Assembly: GCF_016908975.1 (NCBI RefSeq)
Contig: NZ_JAFBEX010000023.1
Span: 1-64,000 of the forward strand
Source: Neobacillus cucumis
Lineage (GTDB): Bacteria; Bacillota; Bacilli; Bacillales; Cytobacillaceae
DNA: 64,000 nucleotides
Reading direction: 5' to 3'
Below the pieces are notes generated by a model, which saw nothing but the letters and a program-made list of their open reading frames with translations, did not search any database and had not been told where the DNA came from. Positions 17,024-26,050 of this stretch are shown one piece after another. Within the stretch, counting starts at the first letter, position 1. Each line of letters opens with the position of its first letter. Position numbers and translations under genes: made by a program.

Positions 17024-17197
17024 TTAATTTTGTTGTTCTTCATTTTTAAGATTGTTTTTTATGGATTGAGCATCATTTTCAGTAGCAAATTCATGATTTA
17101 CATTGCCTAGATTTTGTTCATGGTTGTTACTTTTGTCGGTGTGATTGAGGACAAATTTTGCGAAACTACCATTGTTAAGGTTTTTCTCTTGGCTCAT
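17024..17197 (-). CDS. Short gamma-type small acid-soluble spore protein-like
   Basis: 57-residue hydrophilic protein rich in Asn, Gln, Glu and Lys. The segment HEFATENDAQSIKNN matches the gamma-SASP (SspE) repeat pattern EFAxETxAQxVRxxN, but occurs once. The ribosome site is excellent (AAGGAGGGC before ATG) and a terminator lies just downstream. Gamma-SASPs are made in the forespore and serve as amino-acid store for germination. This may be a shortened paralogue; a GPR-independent spore protein is also possible. Confidence 0.55.
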   Translation of the reverse strand: MSQEKNLNNGSFAKFVLNHTDKSNNHEQNLGNVNHEFATENDAQSIKNNLKNEEQQN

Positions 17198-17266
17198 GAA
17201 AAGCCCTCCTTGGTATTAGAATTAGATTGTATTAACTTAGGAAATAGAGAAAATTAGCTTTCAGAA

Positions 17267-18328
17267 TTACATAGTGGATATATCTATAACGAATCGATAG
17301 CGAACATCACTACGTAGAACACGCTCATATGCTTCATTTATTTGATCTGCACGGATGGTTTCAATCATCGGTTTAACGCCATGTTCAGCAGCAAAATCCA
17401 GCATCTCTTGCGTTTCACGAATTCCACCTACCAGAGATCCTGCAATGCTACGACGACCCATGATTAAAGAAAATACATGATACTTATCTGCCTCAGCTGG
17501 AGCACCAACATTTACAAGTGTTCCATCTACCCGAAGCATAGATAAATACGCATCAACATCTAGATTTGCGGAAACTGTGTTTAAGATGAGGTCAAAACGG
17601 CCAGCCAACTCTTTGAATGTATTGGGATCACTAGTTGCATAGTAATGATCTGCACCCAACTTTATGGCTTCATCTTTCTTGCTCATGCCTTGGCTCAAGG
17701 CAGTTACTTCAGCACCCATCCCATGTGCAAATTGAACCGCTACGTGTCCAAGTCCTCCTACCCCAACAATAGCGACTTTCTTACCTGAACCTGCGTTCCA
17801 TTTCTTTAAAGGGGAGTATGTAGTGATGCCTGCACATAATAATGGGGCAGCCACATCCAAACCTAGAGAATCTGGAATACGTACAACGAAGCTTTCTTTT
17901 ACAACGATTTTTTGACTATAACCGCCGTATGTTGGTTTACCATCGTAGTCTATTGAATTATATGTGTTGATCACACCTTTCGTACAATATTGCTCTTCAC
18001 CGCTCTGGCAGTATTCGCATTCACCGCATGAATCAACAAAACAACCAACACCAACATGGTCCCCAACTGCAAATTTTGTAACATTGTCACCCACTGCTTC
18101 CACGACCCCTGCAATTTCGTGACCAGGTACCATAGGGAAGATTCCGCCCCCCCATTCATCGTAGGCACTATGAATATCGGAGTGGCAAACACCACTAAAT
18201 TTAATATCAATTAAAATGTCATCTGCTCTTAATGCTCTCCGCTCAATAGTAGTACGTTCAAAAGGTGCCTTTGCACTACGGGCACTAAGAACACCCGTCG
18301 TAGTTGTGTTTTTTTGATTATTAGACAT
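17267..18328 (-). CDS. Zinc-dependent NAD(P) alcohol dehydrogenase (AdhA/cinnamyl type)
   Basis: 353-residue medium-chain dehydrogenase. Catalytic zinc ligands C48, H70-E71 (GHE) and a later Cys; structural zinc cysteines C101, C104, C107 and C115; Rossmann motif GVGGLGH near 188-194. It is the kind of enzyme (YahK/AdhA, cinnamyl-type) that reduces aldehydes with NADPH. Downstream of a separate MATE gene on the same strand. The likely role is aldehyde detoxification. Confidence 0.88.
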   Translation of the reverse strand: MSNNQKNTTTTGVLSARSAKAPFERTTIERRALRADDILIDIKFSGVCHSDIHSAYDEWGGGIFPMVPGHEIAGVVEAVGDNVTKFAVGDHVGVGCFVDSCGECEYCQSGEEQYCTKGVINTYNSIDYDGKPTYGGYSQKIVVKESFVVRIPDSLGLDVAAPLLCAGITTYSPLKKWNAGSGKKVAIVGVGGLGHVAVQFAHGMGAEVTALSQGMSKKDEAIKLGADHYYATSDPNTFKELAGRFDLILNTVSANLDVDAYLSMLRVDGTLVNVGAPAEADKYHVFSLIMGRRSIAGSLVGGIRETQEMLDFAAEHGVKPMIETIRADQINEAYERVLRSDVRYRFVIDISTM

Positions 18329-18426
18329 AAAAGTTCACTCAATCCTTTCCAGCTAACACTGAATAACTCGTTTAACAATAATAGATTTACCCCTATCCTG
18401 TTCCATATACACAAAATACTTTTAGA

Positions 18427-18461
18427 AAAAAATAAAGATGGATCAACCAATTGGTTGACCC
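18427..18461 (-). terminator. Terminator of the second MATE gene
   Basis: 16-bp perfect palindrome TCAACCAATTGGTTGA (18443-18458) extended by GG/CC pairs, followed on the minus strand by ATCTTTATTTTTTTC. Confidence 0.6.
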
Positions 18462-18475
18462 ATAGTAAAACGCGC

Positions 18476-19840
18476 TCAGTTAATTGCATGAAACTTAGTC
18501 CATTTTCCATGTAAATATCGACGTACAAAAATCAATGCTTTCACAATCCAATCAATAAACATTGCTACCCAAGTACCAAACATTCCCATATGGAAATAGA
18601 TGCTGAATAGATATGCGAAAGCAATACGACAGCAAAACATAGATAAAATCCCAACCCACATCGGGAATTTTGCATCTCCTGATGCTCGGAACGTTACGGG
18701 TAACGTGTAAGCAAGCGGCCAAATGATGACCTGGAATACTGCATGCCACCAAACGATTTGTGTCGTCAATGATGTCGCAGTCTCGGATAAATCATAGACA
18801 TTTAATATGGATGGGAGCAAAGCAAGTATCAAAGCACAGCATACTACTTGTGCAGCATACACAATTCCGATAATCTTTTTGGTAAAATATTTCGCCTGTT
18901 CATAATCTCCTGCACCGATACATCTTGATATAACAACAGTCATTCCAAACCCAATGGCCATACCAGGAAGAACTTCAAACATCACAATAGTGCCTCCAAC
19001 CGCATTAGCTGCAATAGCTGCCGTACCAAAAGATGAAACAAGACTGAGTACAACAATTCTCCCTAGATTGAATAAACCGTTTTCCAATCCATACGGAACA
19101 CCTATGCCTAAGATTTTATTGATCATTGACCAGTTAAATTTGTGGTTAAAACTTTTCTTTATATATAATGGGAGCTTCTTGTTAAAAGCCCATGTAATAA
19201 TAATCGCGGCAGCCGCAATACGTGAAAGAAGGGTCGGAATGGCAACACCTTCAACACCAAAATGAAAGCCATAGATAAGGACGGCATTCCCTATTGCGTG
19301 AACAATATTCATGGCGAGCATGATATACATGGGCAGTTTTGCATTACCCATCGTTCGAAATATGGCAGCTCCAGCATTATATAAAGCAAGGAATGGAATA
19401 GATATGGCAGTGAACATCAGATAAGTATTGGCATTTGCACGTACTTCATCGGTTATCTGCCCAAATAGTCCATTTAATATTAGTGGTTTGATGAGATAAA
19501 TAATGACCATGATAATAATAGAAACAGCACCAGCAAACCATACCAGTTGATTTGTTGCTTCTCTTGATTTTTCCAGCTGCTTCCTACCCATGTATTGTCC
19601 CGCAATAACGGTCCCACCTGTTGCCAGAGCAGCAAATAAACTAATGAGTAGTGCCATAACAAAATCTACGAGGGAAACTCCAGATACAGCAGATTCACCC
19701 ACATGCGCTACCATAATGGAGTCCGCCAATCCCACTAGATATTCCAAACCCTGTTCTATTACAATTGGCACAAATAATAGGAATAAATCCCTATTCGTAA
19801 ATAACTTTGTTGATGGCAACGCTAATAACTTCTGTTGCAA
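18476..19840 (-). CDS. MATE-family efflux transporter
   Basis: 454-residue 12-span transporter. LFVPIVIEQGLEYLVGLADSIM opens the first half and GVPYGLENGLFNLGRIVV the second; GGTVIAGQYMG is present as in the first MATE gene of this window. It is transcribed away from a TetR gene, with repeated operator half-sites in the spacer, so it is probably the repressor's main target. Substrate unknown; drugs or toxic cations are typical. Confidence 0.88.
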   Translation of the reverse strand: MQQKLLALPSTKLFTNRDLFLLFVPIVIEQGLEYLVGLADSIMVAHVGESAVSGVSLVDFVMALLISLFAALATGGTVIAGQYMGRKQLEKSREATNQLVWFAGAVSIIIMVIIYLIKPLILNGLFGQITDEVRANANTYLMFTAISIPFLALYNAGAAIFRTMGNAKLPMYIMLAMNIVHAIGNAVLIYGFHFGVEGVAIPTLLSRIAAAAIIITWAFNKKLPLYIKKSFNHKFNWSMINKILGIGVPYGLENGLFNLGRIVVLSLVSSFGTAAIAANAVGGTIVMFEVLPGMAIGFGMTVVISRCIGAGDYEQAKYFTKKIIGIVYAAQVVCCALILALLPSILNVYDLSETATSLTTQIVWWHAVFQVIIWPLAYTLPVTFRASGDAKFPMWVGILSMFCCRIAFAYLFSIYFHMGMFGTWVAMFIDWIVKALIFVRRYLHGKWTKFHAIN

Positions 19841-19915
19841 CTAAATCCCCCCATTTTGCTGCTTCATTTTATTGCGAATTTCCATAACTCTAGTTGTTAT
19901 TAAATTAAATATTGA

Positions 19916-19930
19916 TTCATTAATGAACAA
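19916..19930. promoter_or_regulatory. TetR operator candidate 1
   Basis: TTCATTAATGAA is a perfect 12-bp palindrome (19916-19927) overlapping AATGAACAA (19922-19930), the same half-site found twice more in this spacer. It lies on the MATE side. Confidence 0.5.
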
Positions 19931-19994
19931 CTGTATATAATTATAAACAGATTTAGTATGCTTACAATTGTTAATTCAACGCAATATGACTAGT

Positions 19995-20023
19995 AATGAA
20001 CAAATCATTTAAAATTGTTCATT
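19995..20023. promoter_or_regulatory. TetR operator candidate 2
   Basis: Perfect 9-bp inverted arms AATGAACAA (19995-20003) and TTGTTCATT (20015-20023) with an 11-nt centre, on the TetR side, ending 30 nt before its ATG; binding here would block the TetR promoter. Confidence 0.6.
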
Positions 20024-20053
20024 ATCTTTTAAGAAAGTTTGGTGAACCTTAAA

Positions 20054-20599
20054 ATGCCAAGAGTAGATAGAAGAATAGCTAAAAGCCAAGAGGCCATAAA
20101 AAAAGCCTTGATTGAGCTGATGTCTGAAAAAAGTTTTGATGATATTACGATTCAAGATATTTCCGATAGGGCAAATGTTAGCCGTGGAACCATTTATCTT
20201 CATTACATGGATAAGTTTGATCTGCTGGATAAGCTCATTGAAGAACATATTAATGAAATGGGGGAAATCTGCGAAGCAACCTCCTCAGAAGAATATTCAG
20301 AGGCGAATCTGCCTTGGTTTGAATACCTTGAAAGTCATTATTTATTCTTTTCAACGATGTTAGCCAGTAAGGGAGCTCCTTCTTTTCGTAGTCAGTTCCA
20401 TGAGTTTCTCGTGGAAGAGTTTAAGGATGAAGTTGATACATCACAAGGAAAAAACCATGAGTTAAATGAAGATGTTCTTCTTCAATTTATTGTTACTTCT
20501 TATGTTGGGATTGTGGAATGGTGGATCGCGAATGGAATGCCTTATCCACCTCAAGTCATGGCAGCACAAGTTGGAATGTTGTTAGAGAGGAATTTATAA
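20054..20599 (+). CDS. TetR/AcrR-family transcriptional regulator
   Basis: 181 residues from the ATG at 20054; a TTG five codons earlier is less likely. The N-terminal helix-turn-helix is ITIQDISDRANVSRGTIYLHY and the C-terminal half resembles TetR_C_7-type ligand domains. It is divergent from the MATE gene and shares a spacer with three copies of the half-site AATGAACAA, so it most likely represses the pump and itself until an effector binds. Effector unknown. Confidence 0.88.
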   Translation: MPRVDRRIAKSQEAIKKALIELMSEKSFDDITIQDISDRANVSRGTIYLHYMDKFDLLDKLIEEHINEMGEICEATSSEEYSEANLPWFEYLESHYLFFSTMLASKGAPSFRSQFHEFLVEEFKDEVDTSQGKNHELNEDVLLQFIVTSYVGIVEWWIANGMPYPPQVMAAQVGMLLERNL

Positions 20600-20825
20600 T
20601 TTTTTTCAACTGTAATTCCAAAAATGAATATAGCTTAACACATAGATAATGAAAAATTGAAACTTTTATTTCATTTCTGTAAAATTTACCCTCTTAGTAC
20701 TAATTTTGGAAAATTAGTAGAGTATTAGTGAATATGTCGCTATTTTACTAATTTCTTAATTGTTGTTGAAAATCTTTATTGCTAAATCCAAACTTTGTAT
20801 CTTTTACATGGCAAAAGATTATTCA

Positions 20826-20862
20826 TAAAAAAAAGATTCAGCTAGGGGCTGAATCTTTTTAT
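20826..20862. terminator. Bidirectional terminator between tetR and prsW
   Basis: A-run, stem GATTCAGC/GCTGAATC with loop TAGGG, T5. Serves both converging genes. The 225 nt between the TetR stop and this hairpin hold nothing I can identify. Confidence 0.75.
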
Positions 20863-20882
20863 AAGCCTAATTTTTAAGTATT

Positions 20883-21542
20883 TTATGCATTAAAATGATT
20901 TTTACTTAAAGATGCTGCCCTCCGTACTTTTTCCATCCCTAACAGCCATAAGAAAATCATAAATGGAATCATTGTATATATCCATGATTCTTCTTTAAGC
21001 ATTAAATAATTAAAAGCACCATGTAGTATTGCAGGAACAGCTAATGATGCTACAAGCAATACTAACTTATTCCCTTCGGTAAATTTCAATCTACTCATGT
21101 AATAACCCATAATAACTCCAAACAATGCATGACCAGATACAGGTAACAATGCTCGGTTGAAAGCAACTTCGACGCCATTGGTAATTAAATATATAACATT
21201 CTCAGCAGTTGCAAAACCCAACGCAACGGATGTCCCATAAACAATCCCATCAAATGGTTCATCAAATTCAGCATTCCGATAGGCAATAAAAAATAACACT
21301 AACCATTTAGAAATTTCCTCTAATATTCCGGAAGAAAATAAGAAATGAACCATTTCTTGTCTTATTAGGTTTTCTGTTTCAAATATATATTCAACAAATG
21401 AAATTGGAAAGATTAGCAAGGCACCAAAAATAAATGTGCGAATCACCATTGATAAAGGTTCTGGTTCATACTTATCTCTTAAATAAAAATAACTTAATAA
21501 AGCTAAACCAGGAGCAACTCCAGCTAGTATTATTGCTATCAT
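20883..21542 (-). CDS. prsW: Glutamic-type intramembrane protease PrsW
   Basis: 219-residue membrane protease, same length as B. subtilis PrsW. Conserved motifs: E75-E76 in ILEEISKW, FDGIVYG near 97-103, FATAEN with E114, H138 in GHALFG and H174 in LHGAFN. In B. subtilis PrsW makes the first cut in the anti-sigma factor RsiW, releasing sigma-W on envelope stress. All catalytic residues are present. Monocistronic. Confidence 0.92.
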   Translation of the reverse strand: MIAIILAGVAPGLALLSYFYLRDKYEPEPLSMVIRTFIFGALLIFPISFVEYIFETENLIRQEMVHFLFSSGILEEISKWLVLFFIAYRNAEFDEPFDGIVYGTSVALGFATAENVIYLITNGVEVAFNRALLPVSGHALFGVIMGYYMSRLKFTEGNKLVLLVASLAVPAILHGAFNYLMLKEESWIYTMIPFMIFLWLLGMEKVRRAASLSKNHFNA

Positions 21543-21683
21543 TTCTTACCCCTTCCTTTATAAAATGTTTCTTTTCTATATATTTATTTAATAACGAAAA
21601 CTAAAACTCTTATTAAATAGATCTTATTTGAAACGAAGTTCCAATAATCACACTTACTCCATTATCTCATATTCAATCATGAA

Positions 21684-21720
21684 TTACAAAAAGGCATCGA
21701 CTAAAACGCCAATGCCTTTT
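21684..21720 (-). terminator. Terminator of mntH
   Basis: Stem AAAAGGCAT/ATGCCTTTT (21689-21697 with 21712-21720), T-run on the minus strand, 5 nt past the stop. Confidence 0.65.
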
Positions 21721-21725
21721 AATAA

Positions 21726-23078
21726 TTATCCAAAAAATGTCTGAAAAAGTAAATATACATTCAAGCTAATGATTACAAATGCCACAAACCAAGCCAGAAT
21801 TTTAAGCCAAAGTGGGTTAACGAATTCCCCCATTTTCTTCTTATCACTGGTAAATTTAATAAGAGGTACTACCGCAAAGGATAGCTGTAAAGATAATATG
21901 ACCTGACTTAAAATGAGAAGTTGAGCGGTACCACTTTCTCCATACAGTACAGTCACAACCACAGCAGGGACAATGGCTATTAATCGTGTTATTAGTCTTC
22001 TTAGCCAAGCGGGTAAGCGAATATTTAAAAAGCCTTCCATCACAATTTGACCAGCCAAGGTTCCAGTTAATGTGGAGTTTTGACCAGAAGCAAGCAATGC
22101 TACTCCAAATAAGATACTTCCTAGAGTGGTTCCTAAAATTGGAGTGAGCAATCGATAAGCATCATTAATCTCTGCTACATCTGTCATGCCTGCTTGGTGA
22201 AAAGTGGCTGAGGAAACAATCAAGATAGCAGCATTGATGAATAATGCAAAGAAAAGGGCAATGGTTGAATCCCATGTTGCATATTTAATGGCCTGTCTTT
22301 TACCCTTACTTGTTTGAGAATACTTTCGAGTTTGAACAATGGACGAGTGAAGATATAAATTATGTGGCATAACCGTTGCACCTAAAATTCCGATAGCAAT
22401 GTATAGCATAGTTGGATTACTAATTATTTCGGCACTCGGAACAAAACCTTTTAGGATGCCACCTACATCAGGCTTAGATAGAAAGATTTCTGTTGCAAAA
22501 CATCCGCCTATTGTGATAATTAACACGATCACCAACGATTCTATAAATCTAAAACCTTTATTTTGAAGTAGCAAAACCACTAGGACGTCTAAAGCAGTAA
22601 TGATTACACCATAGACTAATGGAATTCCGAAGAGAAGATTTAATGCGATTGCCGAACCTATGACTTCTGCTAAGTCACATGCTGCTATGGCTAATTCACA
22701 TAGTATCCACAAGCCCATTGCTACTGGCTTACTATAATGATCACGACATGCTTGAGCTAAATCCCTTCCCGTAACAATTCCCAGCTTTCCTGACAGTGCT
22801 TGAAGAAGTATTGCCATTAAATTAGACAATAAAATTACGGATAGTAATGTATATCCGAATAATGATCCACCAGCAATATCCGTTGCCCAGTTGCCCGGGT
22901 CCATATATCCAACAGCAACTAAATATCCTGGACCTGCAAAAGCAAGGAATTTTTTAATCCAAGAACCCTTCTTTGGAATATGCAGGCTTCTATATACTTC
23001 TGGTAATGATGGCTGGGTTCGATTATTTCTCCAACCTTCCTCGGCACCTAATTGTAGTTTCTCTACATCTTCACTCAT
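21726..23078 (-). CDS. mntH: Nramp-family Mn2+/metal ion transporter MntH
   Basis: 450 residues, eleven spans. DPGNW (about residue 60) and MPHNLYLHS carry the metal-coordinating Asp, Asn and Met of the Nramp family. The start is MSEDVEK: the in-frame ATG 15 nt upstream lies within the GGGAGGG ribosome site itself. Proton-driven uptake of Mn2+, also admitting Cd2+ and Fe2+. An MntR-type box is 35-54 nt upstream of the start, so Mn2+ should repress it. It precedes the cad genes on the same strand but is separated by its own promoter region. Confidence 0.93.
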   Translation of the reverse strand: MSEDVEKLQLGAEEGWRNNRTQPSLPEVYRSLHIPKKGSWIKKFLAFAGPGYLVAVGYMDPGNWATDIAGGSLFGYTLLSVILLSNLMAILLQALSGKLGIVTGRDLAQACRDHYSKPVAMGLWILCELAIAACDLAEVIGSAIALNLLFGIPLVYGVIITALDVLVVLLLQNKGFRFIESLVIVLIITIGGCFATEIFLSKPDVGGILKGFVPSAEIISNPTMLYIAIGILGATVMPHNLYLHSSIVQTRKYSQTSKGKRQAIKYATWDSTIALFFALFINAAILIVSSATFHQAGMTDVAEINDAYRLLTPILGTTLGSILFGVALLASGQNSTLTGTLAGQIVMEGFLNIRLPAWLRRLITRLIAIVPAVVVTVLYGESGTAQLLILSQVILSLQLSFAVVPLIKFTSDKKKMGEFVNPLWLKILAWFVAFVIISLNVYLLFQTFFG

Positions 23079-23112
23079 AATGATCCCTCCCATTTTTGGT
23101 ACATACTAAATA

Positions 23113-23132
23113 TTTTGCATTAGGTAAACTTT
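23113..23132 (-). promoter_or_regulatory. MntR operator
   Basis: TTTTGCATTAGGTAAACTTT closely resembles the MntR box known from Bacillus mntH and mntABCD (TTTGC..TAAGG.AAAC). Located just upstream of mntH. Confidence 0.65.
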
Positions 23133-23287
23133 TTTGTCAAAAAAATCTCTTTTTCCTTTGGAGTTCATTATATGTTGGAGAAATATAAATGTTGTTTAAT
23201 AAAATTGCGTTTGATAAATTTTTTTTACAAAGGGAAACATTTTGGGTAATTAATCCCCTATTGGAAAGCGCGATTTGGGTCTCCGGC

Positions 23288-23319
23288 CAATAAAAATGGC
23301 TCCCCATTATGGGAAGCCC
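23288..23319 (-). terminator. Terminator of cadA
   Basis: Stem GGCTCCCCA/GGGAAGCC type (23298-23318) with TTTTTATT on the minus strand, directly after the cadA stop. Confidence 0.65.
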
Positions 23320-23323
23320 AAAA

Positions 23324-25459
23324 TTATTTGTCTTTTACTCGGAGAAGTCTTAAACCATTTAAAGTTACTATCAACGTAGCCCCCATATCTGCAAAAATTG
23401 CTATCCATAAGGTTAACCAACCTGGAATGACAAGCAGCAAGGCAAATAGTTTAATTCCTAAAGAGAATGTGATATTTTGTTTGATTATAAATAAAGCTTT
23501 TCTGCTTAATTTTAAGGTAAATGGCAGTTTCCCTAAATCATCTGCCATCAAAGCAATATCTGCTGTTTCGAGAGCCGTATCCGTACCGGCTCCTCCCATG
23601 GCAATTCCGACAGTCGATGCAGCAAGAGCTGGTGCGTCATTCACTCCGTCTCCGACCATAGCGACTCGATCATGTTTGTTTCTTAATCCTTTAATAAAAG
23701 CAAGTTTATCTTGAGGCATTAGATCTGCTTGAATTTCCGAAACCCCTACTTGCTGGCCTATTGCATTGGCAGTTCCTCTATTATCACCCGTTAACATGAT
23801 GGTTTTTTCAATGCCCAACGAGTGAAGCTTTTGAATAACTGATTTGCTGTTCCCTCTTACTTCGTCTGCTACGGCAAGAAGAGCTAGTATTTCGGCTTCC
23901 GTACCAGCCACCATAACCGTTTTCCCTTTATTTTGCAGTTCGGAAATTGTCTCTTTTAAATTTGATGGAATACCATGTGATAAAATCTCATCAAATAAAT
24001 TAGGACTGCCCACATAATACATTTCTCCTTGGTATTTTCCCTTGATACCTTTACCTGTCATCGAAGTAAAATCTTCAATCGTGAAAAATTGATAAGGTAA
24101 TTCTTCTTGTACAGCTTTTTTCATTATCGCTGAAGCAAGAGGATGTTGTGACCCATTTTCCAGTGCAGCAATAATAGTTAGCAATTCATTAGGTCTAGCA
24201 TTAGGCTGTGGCAGATAATCTGTAACAACGGGAATACCGTGAGTTAAAGTTCCTGTTTTATCAAAGGCAATCGCTTTAATTGCTCCCATTTCCTCTAAAT
24301 GGATTCCACCTTTAATCAGAACTCCGTTTCTTGCAGCATTACCAATGGCGGTCACAATGGACACAGGAGTGGAAATAACAAGTGCACAAGGACAACCAAC
24401 CACAAGAACAGCTAAACCTTGGTAAATCCATTTACTCCAATCAGCAGCTAACAATAGTGGTGGGATTATAGCAACTAATAACGATATCAACATAATAACT
24501 GGCGTATAGTACTTTGCAAAGCGATCAACAAATGCTTGAGACGGTGCCCGTTCTGCTTGAGCTTCCTCTACAAGATGAATGATTTTTGCAATCGTAGTAT
24601 CGTCCACATGTTTGGTAACCTTTATTTCCAGAAGTCCTTCTTCGTTTAGAGTGCCAGCGAATACTTCATCATCAATGGTTTTAGAAACTGGAACAGATTC
24701 ACCTGTAATCGCAGCTTGATTAACGGTTGATAATCCTTTTACAACCGTTCCATCCATCGCTATTTTCTGCCCTGGTTTAACAATTAAAATATCATCTATC
24801 CGTATATCATCTACTTCTACGGTAAACTCTTTATCTCCCCTGCGAATTAAGGCCTCTTTAGGTGCAATATCCATTAAAGACCGAATGGATTGTCTTGCCT
24901 TGTCCATCGAATAAGACTCCAAAACTTCACTTATCGCAAACAGGATAACAACCGTCGCTCCTTCTCCCCATTCCCCGATAAAAGCTGCTCCTATAACCGC
25001 AATTGTCATAAGGGTTCTCATATCAAATTCTAAATGAAATAAGTTTTTGAATCCTGTGGTAAAAAGACGATAACCACCTATTAAAATAGAAACAGCATAC
25101 GCTAATATCGATAAGATACTGTCCTCACCATTCATTTGTGCCGACAACCACCCGATGATTAGGAACACTAATGAAGCAATAACAGTCGCATGCTTTTGCA
25201 AAAATGGCTCTTTTTTCTCGTCAAACCGTTGTTTTTCAGGAATGACTTTGATATTTTCAAAAGCCCCAGCTTTCTCTAATTCCTCAATCGATGTTTCGCC
25301 ATAAACCGTAAGTTTAGCGGCACCGAAATTTACACTCGCATTAACAACACCATCCAGGTGTTGGACGTTCTTTTCGAACTTTGTCGCACAGCCAGCTCAG
25401 GAAAAGCCCTGCACACGATAAACTGTTTTTTCATTTGCTTTTTCTAAGCTATTAGTCAT
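23324..25459 (-). CDS. cadA: Heavy-metal P1B ATPase CadA with in-frame TGA at the HMA CxxC motif
   Basis: Cd2+/Zn2+/Pb2+ export ATPase. The frame from the ATG at 25459 (AAGGAGGTG upstream, overlapping the cadC stop by 8 nt) is 711 codons, the normal CadA size, with one interruption: codon 21 (25397-25399) is TGA. The context is [18 protein letters not shown], so the first Cys of the N-terminal metal motif is replaced. Beyond it all is intact: TGES 252-255, CPC 356-358, DKTGT 400-404, GDGVNDAP. Either selenocysteine insertion, a nonsense mutation or a base error. If TGA stops translation, a TTG at 25201 could start a 625-residue pump without the HMA domain. Confidence 0.8.
25364..25385 (-). 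other. Hairpin after the cadA TGA (possible bacterial SECIS)
   Basis: On the mRNA, GAC-AAA-GTTC-GAAAA-GAAC-GTC folds with a 4-bp upper stem, a 3-nt bulge and a 3-bp lower stem. The apical loop starts 22 nt after the TGA and its first base is G, which fits the loose rule for bacterial SECIS elements (loop 16-37 nt after UGA, G among first two loop bases). The stem is short, and the bases also encode a normal CadA peptide, so chance is possible. Confidence 0.3.
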
Positions 25460-25829
25460 GGTCCTTCACCTCCTTATGATGCTCTAAAGCAATTTGAATC
25501 AATTGTCTTACATGATCATCATCTAATGAATAATAAACCAACTTGCCTTCTTTTCGATATTTAGCTAATCCTAAATTACGGAGAAGACGTAAATGATGGG
25601 ATGCTGTAGCTGTTGTACTCCCTACAATGTTCGCTACATCACAAACACACAATTCATCCTCAATGGTTAAGGCGTAAGCGATTTTAATTCTAGTGTCATC
25701 AGATAGCACTTTGAATATTTGTGAAACAGCCATTGTATTTTGTTGGGTAACAATTGCCTTCACCCGTTGTACTTTTTCCCCATCAACGCAGGTCACTTCA
25801 CATACATCATCGTGTTTCATTTTTTTCAC
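25452..25829 (-). CDS. cadC: ArsR/SmtB-family metal repressor CadC
   Basis: 125-residue winged-helix repressor. The soft-metal site of CadC is complete: C10 and C14 in the N-terminal arm and C61, C63 in ELCVCDVA, the same spacing as the staphylococcal protein; the recognition helix is TATASHHLRLLRNLGL. Binding Cd2+, Pb2+ or Zn2+ releases it from DNA. Its last codons overlap the cadA start. Two TCAAA-type inverted repeats lie just upstream, so it should autoregulate the cadCA operon. Confidence 0.93.
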   Translation of the reverse strand: MKKMKHDDVCEVTCVDGEKVQRVKAIVTQQNTMAVSQIFKVLSDDTRIKIAYALTIEDELCVCDVANIVGSTTATASHHLRLLRNLGLAKYRKEGKLVYYSLDDDHVRQLIQIALEHHKEVKDHD

Positions 25830-25838
25830 CGACCTTAT

Positions 25839-25854
25839 TCAAACGTCTATTTGA
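25839..25854 (-). promoter_or_regulatory. CadC operator, proximal
   Basis: TCAAA-N6-TTTGA, 10-25 nt upstream of the cadC start; like the staphylococcal cad operator. Confidence 0.65.
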
Positions 25855-25884
25855 GTATTAGTATATGAAAGTTTACAAGAATGG

Positions 25885-25900
25885 TCAAATGATCATTTGA
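25885..25900 (-). promoter_or_regulatory. CadC operator, distal
   Basis: TCAAATGATCATTTGA is a perfect 16-bp palindrome with the same TCAAA/TTTGA ends and the same 6-nt centre, 46 nt from the first. Confidence 0.5.
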
Positions 25901-25975
25901 ATGTTTATCAATTTTCTGAAACAAAATCGTTTTAATTTTATCAAACAAAATAAATTTAATAGAAAGGAGGCAAAA

Positions 25976-26006
25976 GAAAAAACGCTGAATTTCTCAGCGT
26001 TTTTTT
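25976..26006 (-). terminator. Terminator of the radical-SAM gene
   Basis: AAAAACGCTGA/TCAGCGTTTTT stem (25978-25988 with 25994-26004) with A and T runs on both sides. Confidence 0.7.
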
Positions 26007-26050
26007 ACTATATAATATCCAAACTATTAAGTGCTTTAAGATCAATCTAT

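Noticed and set aside
25960-25985. Leader peptide with AAAGGAGG site
   Set aside because: A perfect ribosome site occurs on the plus strand but no ATG, GTG or TTG follows at usable distance and a terminator comes at once.
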